The notes below the pieces were generated by a model. That model did not search any database and was not told where the DNA came from. It saw only the letters and a program-made list of their open reading frames with translations. Shown in pieces: positions 1-6,568 of a stretch of DNA of 10,306 nucleotides; position 1 is the first letter of the stretch; each line of letters opens with the position of its first letter. The position numbers and the translations under genes were made by a program. The stretch is from Eubacteriales bacterium (GTDB lineage: Bacteria > Bacillota > Clostridia > Oscillospirales > CAG-272): positions 1 to 10,306 of the forward strand of contig JAQVWU010000071.1 in NCBI GenBank assembly GCA_028709565.1, given 5' to 3'.

Positions 1-104
1 ATATAACCCCCTCATATTAATTTGGCACATGATACCTGTATTTTAACATAAAAAGTTATTGATGTCAATGTTTTGCCGTTTGATAACGCTTCCGGTTCGT
101 TTTT

Positions 105-130
105 TGTGACATGCTGTGACAAATGTGGCA
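105..130 (+). repeat. TGTGACA box triplet (iteron-like)
   Basis: Three direct boxes occur at 105-111 (TGTGACA), 115-121 (TGTGACA) and 124-130 (TGTGGCA). Their starts are 10 and 9 bp apart, close to one helical turn. The last two form a 16-mer, TGTGACAAATGTGGCA, which recurs in inverted orientation at 243-258. Such phased direct repeats are typical of regulator operators or iterons, but the binding protein is unknown. Confidence 0.6.
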
Positions 131-164
131 GAAAGACGGTGTTTTCTATACAGGCGGGGTAAAC

Positions 165-240
165 GCGTATATATTTATTTTTATTTTATTTTTTAACAAT
201 AGATAAATGTAAATGTCTCTATTTAAGATTATATAAATTT
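165..240. other. Very AT-rich tract between TGTGACA box clusters
   Basis: From about 165 to 240 the sequence is almost entirely A and T, with long T and TA runs. It sits between the first box cluster (105-130) and the second (243-258). An AT-rich tract flanked by direct repeats resembles the unwinding element and iteron arrangement of some replication origins, but no replication gene is in view. The functional reading is speculative. Confidence 0.3.
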
Positions 241-242
241 CC

Positions 243-258
243 TGTCACATTTGTCACA
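243..258 (-). repeat. TGTGACA box pair, inverted orientation
   Basis: On the minus strand this reads TGTGACAAATGTGACA, two perfect boxes with starts 9 bp apart. It differs from the plus-strand 16-mer at 115-130 by one base. Confidence 0.65.
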
Positions 259-305
259 AGCAAAAAATTTGCCCCGATTGGTATTTAAAACAACTACCTT
301 TCTTG

Positions 306-324
306 TGTGACATTATTTGTGACA
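306..324 (+). repeat. TGTGACA box pair, wide spacing
   Basis: Two perfect TGTGACA boxes lie at 306-312 and 318-324. Their starts are 12 bp apart rather than 9 or 10, and the spacer between them is TTATT. Confidence 0.6.
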
Positions 325-338
325 AACCCAAAAATTTC

Positions 339-354
339 CGTCACACTTGTCACA
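339..354 (-). repeat. TGTGACA box pair, inverted orientation, one mismatch
   Basis: The minus strand reads TGTGACAAGTGTGACG, which matches the 243-258 pair except at two positions. Box starts are 9 bp apart. This is the box cluster nearest to the array, ending about 130 bp from the terminal repeat. Confidence 0.6.
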
Positions 355-487
355 TGTAAGCGCTTTTTATGCGGCTGAGTCACGGAAATCATCCGTACTC
401 CCGCTGCGCTTTTTGGAGTGGAACCACCTTCGTTATAAATTTCGGAAACTTGGAAAAACCTTTACTCTATCTGTATCAGATTTCGCG

Positions 488-515
488 GAATTACCCCCGC
501 ACATGCGGGGAACAT
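488..515 (-). repeat. Degenerate leader-distal (terminal) CRISPR repeat
   Basis: This copy differs from the consensus at three of 28 positions (plus-strand repeat positions 2, 5 and 14: G to A, C to T, G to A). The position 14 change lies in the hairpin region. Decay of the last repeat is normal at the trailer end and supports leftward transcription. The spacer next to it (516-549) is one base longer than the others. Confidence 0.9.
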
Positions 516-1553
516 ATAGCCCACATATCCGGCGGCATAATTCGCCCTGGGATCACCCCCGCGCATGCGGGGAACATGCATGCCGGGCAGTCGGGGGTGG
601 GTGTCCTCCAGGATCACCCCCGCGCATGCGGGGAACATGCTAACGGCATCAGCGGCACACCTTATGGCACGGGATCACCCCCGCGCATGCGGGGAACATA
701 TACATCACCGCCATAACTGTCAATCCACACCGGGATCACCCCCGCGCATGCGGGGAACATTGACTCGTCTCCCGCCTGCTATGCTATGCTTTGGGATCAC
801 CCCCGCGCATGCGGGGAACATCGGCTCATTCGCGTCGAATAAAACATACCGATAGGATCACCCCCGCGCATGCGGGGAACATATTTGTGCGGATATAATA
901 TATACTATTAAATAAGGATCACCCCCGCGCATGCGGGGAACATCGATGATCGAGCAGGAGCCGGCGCTCGCTAAGAGGATCACCCCCGCGCATGCGGGGA
1001 ACATTTAAAACGTATCAGCTGGTTGCCTATTACTTTGGGATCACCCCCGCGCATGCGGGGAACATTATGTCATCGCCCCGCATCCATGCTTCCCGATAGG
1101 ATCACCCCCGCGCATGCGGGGAACATTTGCTATGGTAGATAACTTATACCCGTTAAGGAGGATCACCCCCGCGCATGCGGGGAACATAAAGCCAATCCTG
1201 AGACGCTCGAGCAACACCTAGGATCACCCCCGCGCATGCGGGGAACATGTTGCCAAATGCCCAGCGACCCAACGGATTATAGGATCACCCCCGCGCATGC
1301 GGGGAACATTGGCTTGTTTATGTTTTGTCACGGCGGCTTCCGGGATCACCCCCGCGCATGCGGGGAACATCAAACTTACGGGCGATGGCTTTTTTGTGCC
1401 TCGGGATCACCCCCGCGCATGCGGGGAACATCACGATTCGTATCTAACTGATATGCACCGGTTAGGATCACCCCCGCGCATGCGGGGAACATTTGATTAT
1501 ATATCGTATATTTTAATGATCCCTGGGATCACCCCCGCGCATGCGGGGAACAT
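488..1553 (-). CRISPR. Type I-E CRISPR array, 18 repeats and 17 spacers
   Basis: Repeat units start at 488, 550, 611 and then every 61 bp to 1526. Seventeen 28-nt repeats are identical and the one at 488-515 is degenerate. In crRNA sense (minus strand) each repeat begins ATGTTCC, holds a hairpin CCCCGC-ATGC-GCGGGG (6-bp stem, 4-nt loop), and ends GTGATCC. This matches known I-E repeats. The base after GTGATCC is always C or T, so the functional unit is probably 29 nt with 32-nt spacers, giving the usual 8-nt crRNA 5' handle after Cas6e cleavage. The degenerate repeat at the left and cas2 at the right put the leader at the right end, so the newest spacer is next to 1526. All spacers differ. 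I found no spacer matching elsewhere in the window by eye. Confidence 0.98.
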
Positions 1554-1620
1554 ACTAAAGATATCTTGCAATAATACTGCTTTTTATTTTACAGATACGT
1601 CTGATTTTATTAGTTTCTCA
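1554..1620 (-). promoter_or_regulatory. Presumed CRISPR leader, overlapping the 3' end of cas2-dnaQ
   Basis: Only 30 non-coding bases (1554-1583) lie between the leader-proximal repeat and the cas2-dnaQ stop at 1584-1586. They contain a perfect 10-bp palindrome, AAGATATCTT, at 1558-1567, four bases from the repeat. Any longer leader or array promoter must lie inside the cas2-dnaQ coding sequence, or the array must be read through from the cas operon. The minus strand has weak -10-like A/T runs here but no clear -35/-10 pair. The right boundary given is arbitrary. Confidence 0.45.
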
Positions 1621-2474
1621 TAGAGTTGGAACGTAGTTTCGCAATCAGCCATACTTCTGTGACTATTTGAGATTTCAATATTAAAATGCGCAGCCAGAGT
1701 ACCCAACTTATAATTTTCTACATGCATCACCTTTCTTCTGGCCAATGACAATGTATCGATGCTGCGATTTGAGAGTAACTTTATATTACAATCGGCGCAA
1801 GCGTTGCGTATAAATTTATAATCGAAATCCACATTGTGTGAAACCACAGGAAAATCTCTCAAAAAGGCAATGAATTGCGGTAAAACCTGAGAAATCTCTG
1901 CGCCTTCTTTATCAAGCATAGTGTTTGTAATCCCGGTAATCTCTTCGATTTGTTCCGAAATCTTTTTCCTGGGACGAATGAGCTTTGAAAAGCGTTCTTT
2001 AATGCACTGTGATTCCACAATAATCGCACCAAGTTCAATAATTTCATGATCCGATACATCAAATCCGCTTGTTTCAATATCAATCACCGCATAAGCATCC
2101 GAGGGAACTGCACCCTGCTTTTTGGCAACATTTTTTGCAATCTGCCTTTTGCTTGCCTTGCTAAACCCCAGGCGAAGTTCTCCCAATTGCCTGACGCGGG
2201 AGGGGCTTGGTCGCATTATCAGCTTTATGCCATCAAAATCGATGGGTTCCCAGGTGCTGTTGTGAACCCTGAAATCTAGCCGCTGTTCGTTGTTGGTGTT
2301 AAACACCATCGTGGCTCTGCCGTTTTTCGCCTTTTCTTTGATTCTATCCCATAATTGATCTCTCACCCGTGCACTGATCTGTCCCACAAACACTCCCGGA
2401 CTGACTTCAAGCAGCCATTTGGTCAGATCGCCTCGCAAGCCAATAGGACAATCTGTCATTGTTATGACAATCAT
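1584..2474 (-). CDS. cas2: Cas2 fused to a DnaQ-like DEDDh 3'-5' exonuclease (spacer acquisition)
   Basis: Residues 1-90 are a type I-E Cas2 domain, starting MIVITMTDCP and followed by the conserved GxxGDLTKW-type region. A short basic linker (about 95-125) joins it to a DEDDh exonuclease domain (about 126-290). All catalytic motifs are present: Exo I DIET (D132, E134), Exo II HNVDFD (D216) and Exo III HRSMAD (H272, D277). Cas2 is the structural core of the Cas1-Cas2 integrase. In known fusions of this kind, such as Streptococcus thermophilus I-E, the DnaQ part trims the 3' overhangs of prespacers before integration, a job host exonucleases do in E. coli. The ATG overlaps the cas1 stop as ATGA (2471-2474), so translation is coupled. 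It is the last cas gene, directly before the array. The frame is intact and looks functional. Confidence 0.96.
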   Translation of the reverse strand: MIVITMTDCPIGLRGDLTKWLLEVSPGVFVGQISARVRDQLWDRIKEKAKNGRATMVFNTNNEQRLDFRVHNSTWEPIDFDGIKLIMRPSPSRVRQLGELRLGFSKASKRQIAKNVAKKQGAVPSDAYAVIDIETSGFDVSDHEIIELGAIIVESQCIKERFSKLIRPRKKISEQIEEITGITNTMLDKEGAEISQVLPQFIAFLRDFPVVSHNVDFDYKFIRNACADCNIKLLSNRSIDTLSLARRKVMHVENYKLGTLAAHFNIEISNSHRSMADCETTFQLYEKLIKSDVSVK

Positions 2475-3493
2475 AGTTCTTCCTCCAGCAGTGTTCCGTA
2501 TCCTTCGGTAACGTCCGTTTCTTCGAAATCGGGGTCATCCAATTCTTTGCCGTAGGAAACGGTATTTTTAACAAAACCGTTTTTTTCATCACACAGCCGC
2601 ACGATATTTGTTTCAATATCGGGCACGTCCTGAGGCAAACCCTCATCAGATATTCCCAGAAGCAGTTCGCGGACATCATTAACTATTCGCTCCAAAATAC
2701 TGCCGTTTGAAATGGCGTCACGCACGGTACGTCTGGTTACGGCACCAATGTCTTCAGGGTTCTGTGCCGCTGTATCAAACGCTATCGGAATACTGATTTC
2801 CGCTTTATAGAGATCGGCGATATCATATACAAAGGACCTCTCGTGCCCCATGTGTATAAAGCCGAGTCCGGGCGCGCATCCGAGCGCCGCTATAACGCTG
2901 TGCGCGGCGCCGTATAAGCAGGCATGCGCAGCGGAAAGAGCCATATTCACCGGATCGCCTGCGCTAAAATCATCCGGATCATACTCGCGCCTGTTCCAGG
3001 GGACTCCGGTGTTTTTCGAAGCCCGGCGGTAAACGGCGCGTATTCTGGCGCCCTCCCTTCCGCGAAGCTGCTGCATTGTCAGAGCCGAAACATCTTCACC
3101 GGGAAATCGCTTGGAATACATACGCCGGGCAACCGCCAGACGGCTGCGCGTATTGGAAACCAAAGCCGCCTGCGCAACCAACAAACGGGAACCGTGAGTC
3201 AGCGGGCGCCCGTGGGCATAATAACGAACCCCGTGTTCACCTACCCATATAACGCTGGCTCCGGTATCACCGATAAGTTCCATTGCCCGATGTGATATAT
3301 TGGAGCCGGGACCCAAAAGAATCACACTCAGTGCGGCTGCCGGCACATGCACGGTTCCGCGCATGTCGGTAACGGTGACCGCATTGTCCTGCCGGCTGAC
3401 CAGACAACGTTCCAGATATAAAAATGAGATTCTTTCACGAAGAGTGGGCAAATCCTGTAATTCGGGTTTCTCAATACCGGGCATTCCGTTCAT
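2471..3493 (-). CDS. cas1: Cas1 integrase, type I-E
   Basis: Cas1 is the metal-dependent integrase that inserts spacers at the leader end of the array. The open frame extends to an ATG at 3526, but the ATG at 3493 forms an ATGA overlap with the cas6e stop (3490-3492). It also brings the protein close to the family N-terminus (MNGMPGIEKPELQDLPTLRER), so I choose it (340 aa). A further ATG at 3484 is possible. Catalytic residues align with E. coli Cas1 E141, H208, D218 and D221 with the same spacing: E147 in LRGREGARIR, H214 in LGFIHMGHE, and D224 and D227 in SFVYDIAD. The C-terminus carries an acidic tail of about 25 residues beyond the usual end. The gene sits between cas6e and cas2-dnaQ and overlaps both, consistent with co-production of the Cas1-Cas2 complex. 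Confidence 0.96.
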   Translation of the reverse strand: MNGMPGIEKPELQDLPTLRERISFLYLERCLVSRQDNAVTVTDMRGTVHVPAAALSVILLGPGSNISHRAMELIGDTGASVIWVGEHGVRYYAHGRPLTHGSRLLVAQAALVSNTRSRLAVARRMYSKRFPGEDVSALTMQQLRGREGARIRAVYRRASKNTGVPWNRREYDPDDFSAGDPVNMALSAAHACLYGAAHSVIAALGCAPGLGFIHMGHERSFVYDIADLYKAEISIPIAFDTAAQNPEDIGAVTRRTVRDAISNGSILERIVNDVRELLLGISDEGLPQDVPDIETNIVRLCDEKNGFVKNTVSYGKELDDPDFEETDVTEGYGTLLEEEL

Positions 3494-4131
3494 GACGGCA
3501 ATGCCGCTATGGTCAGCAAACCACATCCATAAGCTTTTGCGCGGCCGATTCCGCAGGTCAGTGCATTCAGGAACAATGAATTGTCGGTAACCGTGAGTAT
3601 ACCTTCAAAGGTCGCCATGCTCAGAGTTATTTTATTGTCTTTGCGCCTGAATTGCCGTACCTCGCGCTGTACCACACGGAAAGAATCTTTTTGAAGATTG
3701 AAACCATGACTTTCCGCCCGGTCCGACAGCCACTGTTCCTGCTGCCGTACCGTTACATGAGCATATATCTTTCCGCGGTTGCCGGATTGCCGTTTGACAC
3801 TGTGTACCGGATTGGCGCGGAGCCTGAAATGCCAGCGCTGTCCTGTTTCAATATGTTCTATAAGAGGATCATAGCTTTTGCTTTCCCATTTCTGTCCGTT
3901 TTCCGGCCAGCCGAACTGCTCTATAATATGTGTAAAATCAGGTTTCCCGCCGCTGAATACAAGGAGATAAAGCGCGGTATCCATCCGGTCAATACGCCAC
4001 AGGCTGCGCCTTTCCGCCGATTCATCGGGAGGGAAACTGCCTTCTACCGCGGCATGTAATATCTCAGGCGAGGCCAGAGCGGTCATCGTATTTTTTCTGC
4101 GCGTATTCAATGCGATTCTTGACAGATACAT
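3490..4131 (-). CDS. cas6e: Cas6e (Cse3/CasE), crRNA-processing endoribonuclease
   Basis: Cas6e binds the repeat hairpin, cuts on its 3' side and stays on the crRNA 3' end as a Cascade subunit. The 213-aa frame is near family length (about 200). It has the N-terminal motif ILHAAVEGSFP, with H26 as the likely catalytic histidine. Near the C-terminus is the glycine-rich loop of the RAMP fold, CGIGRAKAYGCG (about 193-204). The start at 4131 is backed by a GGAGG Shine-Dalgarno that lies within the last codons of cas5e, 3 nt upstream of which cas5e ends. Its stop overlaps the cas1 start (ATGA). The hairpin it would recognise is the 6-bp stem with ATGC loop in the array. Confidence 0.95.
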   Translation of the reverse strand: MYLSRIALNTRRKNTMTALASPEILHAAVEGSFPPDESAERRSLWRIDRMDTALYLLVFSGGKPDFTHIIEQFGWPENGQKWESKSYDPLIEHIETGQRWHFRLRANPVHSVKRQSGNRGKIYAHVTVRQQEQWLSDRAESHGFNLQKDSFRVVQREVRQFRRKDNKITLSMATFEGILTVTDNSLFLNALTCGIGRAKAYGCGLLTIAALPS

Positions 4132-4134
4132 GTC

Positions 4135-4857
4135 TCAATCCTCCAGTCCCGACAGCGCGTCATGTTCTGTGGTCAACTCCGAATTATACTGCGATATCTG
4201 TACAGACAGCGCGTCTACGGTATCGGTGACCGTACGGAAGTTATACTTACGGTACTGCTGATCAAATGAAACCGGCAAATCCTGTCTCAGGAACACACCC
4301 GGGTCATCCGCCTTTGCGTCCGAAACGATTGTTAATTTTACATGATCCGCTTGTATCATTGATTTTTTCGATCTTTTCCGAAACCAATCGCTGGCCAGCC
4401 AGGGTTCCGCGCGAAGGGCATCTTCAAGCTTCTGATTCCGCAGACCCAGTACCAACCGTCCCGAAGGCGGGCAGGAACGCCGTCCCAAAAACAATGGAAA
4501 TACCGGGTTCAATAACGCAATCTCCAGTTTTCTCAAAAATTCTTCTTCTCCTTCCAGCCCGGCCAAAAAGATTGCGTCAGCCAGATAATATCTTGTCGTA
4601 ACGTATGAAGTGGAACCTTTCACCTGACGCGCGGTATGAAAGTCCCGCAGCAGCGACCCGGGCTGATCAATGCGTACCGCAAAATTAAGCGCTTTCAGGT
4701 CATCCAGATTAGCTTCCCGGCTCCGGCCCAGCGCCGCTGCGAGCAAGCCGATCACTCCGCTTTTCGTCGGTTCTCTGGCTGTATCACGGGTATCGAATTT
4801 GCTCCCGACACCCCATGACTGCAGAGGGGACGCCAGCCGCAGTAATAAGGTGCTCAT
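4135..4857 (-). CDS. cas5e: Cas5e (CasD), Cascade subunit capping the crRNA 5' handle
   Basis: Cas5e holds the 5' handle of the crRNA and contacts Cse1 at the foot of Cascade. The 240-aa protein begins with the family signature LLLRLASPLQSWG (residues 4-16). It continues through the conserved RxxTRDTxREPTKSGVIGLLAAALGR-type region (about 22-45), which is the RAMP ferredoxin-like core. Length is slightly above the E. coli protein (about 224). The ATG at 4857 lies two bases after the cas7e stop, with GAGG about 10 bases upstream. No frameshift or loss of key regions is visible. Confidence 0.95.
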   Translation of the reverse strand: MSTLLLRLASPLQSWGVGSKFDTRDTAREPTKSGVIGLLAAALGRSREANLDDLKALNFAVRIDQPGSLLRDFHTARQVKGSTSYVTTRYYLADAIFLAGLEGEEEFLRKLEIALLNPVFPLFLGRRSCPPSGRLVLGLRNQKLEDALRAEPWLASDWFRKRSKKSMIQADHVKLTIVSDAKADDPGVFLRQDLPVSFDQQYRKYNFRTVTDTVDALSVQISQYNSELTTEHDALSGLED

Positions 4858-4859
4858 CT

Positions 4860-5945
4860 TTATACCTCATCCTTTTGCAAAATACTGTGCACCGCTTGTT
4901 CCGTTTTTTTCAACAATTCCGAAAAATCCGACACTTCCCCCAATCCGTCAAGGCTGTTGTCCATTGCCGTTATAAAAACATGTTCAGGTTTTGCATAAAA
5001 AGTATCATAAACGGTTTGTGTGTATTGTTTTAGTGTTTCGGCCGTTTTTTTAAGATAACCGCCCTGACCTTCTTTAACAGGTGTTTCAAATGCTCCTACA
5101 AGGTTCACAGGCTGATCCCGGCGTAAGGCAACCATAACCGCATAGGGAGGCGTTCCGTTGGCAAAAGCATTTTGTTTGCCTGTCGGCATTGAGCATACAA
5201 AGGCATTCACAAATTCTTTTACGGCTCTCGAGGCTGCGCCGATATCATCAAGGTTCTTCTTTAAATCATGTACCGCAACCGTCGCGTAACGATATAAAGT
5301 AGAGGAATTAAATTCGACGGTGCCTATCATCCCGGCGCCCGACTGGTCTATTGGCGTGCGGTCGTCCATTGCGGTATAATAATCGTATTCGTTTTCAACC
5401 CTGTGTGTAGAAATCGCATGAGCTACCTGAGCGGAAGCATCGGTATTAAGGGCCGGATCATCCGCTACCATACGACCGAACAGCGCTATTTCAACGCCCG
5501 CCTGCGCATTCAGCACTTCCTGTACCTCTTTTTTGACGGGGAGAGGATTCTTCAGCGCCATATGCGCCATGTTTTCAGCTTGTTTATTACTCATAAAAAA
5601 GAGCGCTTTTGCTTCCGAATCCTTGGTGCTGACACCTGCTTGATTGATGATTTTTTCGGCTGATTTAATGGCTTCTTCTTTACTGATACCGCTCAGAACG
5701 GAAATTTGATCCGCAACCTTTTCAACTATTTTCTTTGTTCGTTCGCTCAGTTCACTCTCATCAAAAGCATCTTTGAACATCTCACGTACGGCATGTTTCC
5801 ATGATTGCGAGGAGACCCTGGCGCGGCGTATACCGCCGTATATCGCCGTCTTGGGACTGCCGGTGTCATCCCGGTTAACGCAGCTTGGCGGCAGAGATTG
5901 AATCACATGAATATCCGCAAAAACCCGATTTTTAAGATTGCTCAT
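4860..5945 (-). CDS. cas7e: Cas7e (Cse4/CasC), Cascade backbone subunit
   Basis: Cas7e forms the six-subunit backbone that coats the crRNA spacer. The 361-aa length equals the family norm (E. coli about 363). The strongly conserved N-terminal block is present at about 8-55: FADIHVIQSLPPSCVNRDD, then TGSPKTAIYGG, then IRRARVSSQSWKHAVRE. A second conserved block, GMIGTVEFNSSTLYRYATV, lies at about 205-223. The ATG at 5945 sits inside the 3' end of cse2 (14-nt overlap). A GGAGG Shine-Dalgarno is embedded in the cse2 coding sequence upstream of it. That strong site may help give the high Cas7e stoichiometry Cascade needs, which is an inference. Confidence 0.97.
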   Translation of the reverse strand: MSNLKNRVFADIHVIQSLPPSCVNRDDTGSPKTAIYGGIRRARVSSQSWKHAVREMFKDAFDESELSERTKKIVEKVADQISVLSGISKEEAIKSAEKIINQAGVSTKDSEAKALFFMSNKQAENMAHMALKNPLPVKKEVQEVLNAQAGVEIALFGRMVADDPALNTDASAQVAHAISTHRVENEYDYYTAMDDRTPIDQSGAGMIGTVEFNSSTLYRYATVAVHDLKKNLDDIGAASRAVKEFVNAFVCSMPTGKQNAFANGTPPYAVMVALRRDQPVNLVGAFETPVKEGQGGYLKKTAETLKQYTQTVYDTFYAKPEHVFITAMDNSLDGLGEVSDFSELLKKTEQAVHSILQKDEV

Positions 5946-6564
5946 TACCGATTCCTCCGTTTGTGTGTTTTGAATTTGGATGTGCGATTTTATAATAGTC
6001 CTGACCCCAGCACAGTCGTATGCTGTTTCTTATATCATCAAACTGATACCAATAAAGGTCGGCCGCAAAGCGGGGATAGTCCATTGGAATACCGCCGGCT
6101 TTGAGCAATTGGATCAGACCGCGGGCGTGATACGCAAACTCCGTGAATTCGTTGGCAGTGATCACCGCGTCAAAACGCCTTTTTATGGCAGGTTCACGGT
6201 CTTTGTCCTGTTTTACAATGTATCCCACAGCCGCCCCCAACGAGTTGCCGACGATTTTATCCTCGGGTTTTTCGCCGACACTCATAGGATGTTCTTTGCC
6301 CTGCTGATGCAGCGCAAAGAGTGTTAAGGCTGTATAAATCGCCGACAAAACATAACCGGGTTCATCTCCTTTACCAAAAAGCTCTTCCGGTACGTTTTTG
6401 AGCAGTATTTCAAACAACTCCGGCAGCTCACCCGGATGCTTGCCGATTCCTCTGCGCAGCCGGGCAAGCATAGCGCGGCTCCAGGGGCTGTCCGTTAATA
6501 ATTGCCCGACTTTCTCCTGAGTTATTTTTTTAACCTGATATGCCTGATTTTCGCTTGTTGCCAT
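5932..6564 (-). CDS. cse2: Cse2 (CasB, Cas11e), Cascade small subunit
   Basis: Cse2 is the helical small subunit, present as a dimer in Cascade, which stabilises the R-loop and the displaced strand. The 210-aa protein shows the family pattern SPWSRAMLARLRRGIGKHPG (about 26-45), then a helical segment SAIYTALTLFALHQQG (about 74-89). It is longer than the E. coli protein (about 160 aa) but in the range seen in Gram-positives. It starts 4 bases after the cse1 stop, behind a GGAGG that lies in the last codons of cse1, and overlaps cas7e by 14 nt. Confidence 0.93.
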   Translation of the reverse strand: MATSENQAYQVKKITQEKVGQLLTDSPWSRAMLARLRRGIGKHPGELPELFEILLKNVPEELFGKGDEPGYVLSAIYTALTLFALHQQGKEHPMSVGEKPEDKIVGNSLGAAVGYIVKQDKDREPAIKRRFDAVITANEFTEFAYHARGLIQLLKAGGIPMDYPRFAADLYWYQFDDIRNSIRLCWGQDYYKIAHPNSKHTNGGIGNEQS

Positions 6565-6568
6565 ATTA

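Larger units (their letters stand above)
1..487. other. Gene-free AT-rich region on the trailer side of the CRISPR array
   Basis: I see no credible coding region here. The stretch is AT-rich, most strongly around 165-240, and carries repeated TGTGACA-like boxes (annotated separately). It lies downstream of the array in the direction of crRNA transcription, so it is trailer and flanking DNA rather than leader. I found no convincing hairpin plus T-run terminator for the array transcript. Between about 361 and 487 nothing is recognisable apart from the approach to the degenerate last repeat. Confidence 0.6.

Noticed and set aside
420..450. A further degenerate repeat one unit beyond the terminal repeat
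   Set aside because: GGAACCACC followed by CGGAAAC loosely resembles repeat ends, but the hairpin is absent and the spacing to 488 does not fit 61 bp.
347..1623. Plus-strand open frames across the array with repeated PRACGEH, SPPRMRGT or ITPAHAGN peptides
   Set aside because: They are translations of the CRISPR repeat in three frames. The period is 61 bp, so the frame shifts at each unit and no real protein is encoded.
3493..3526. Longer cas1 start at 3526
   Set aside because: It adds 11 non-family residues that are merely the cas6e 3' end in another frame. The ATGA overlap at 3493 is a better start.
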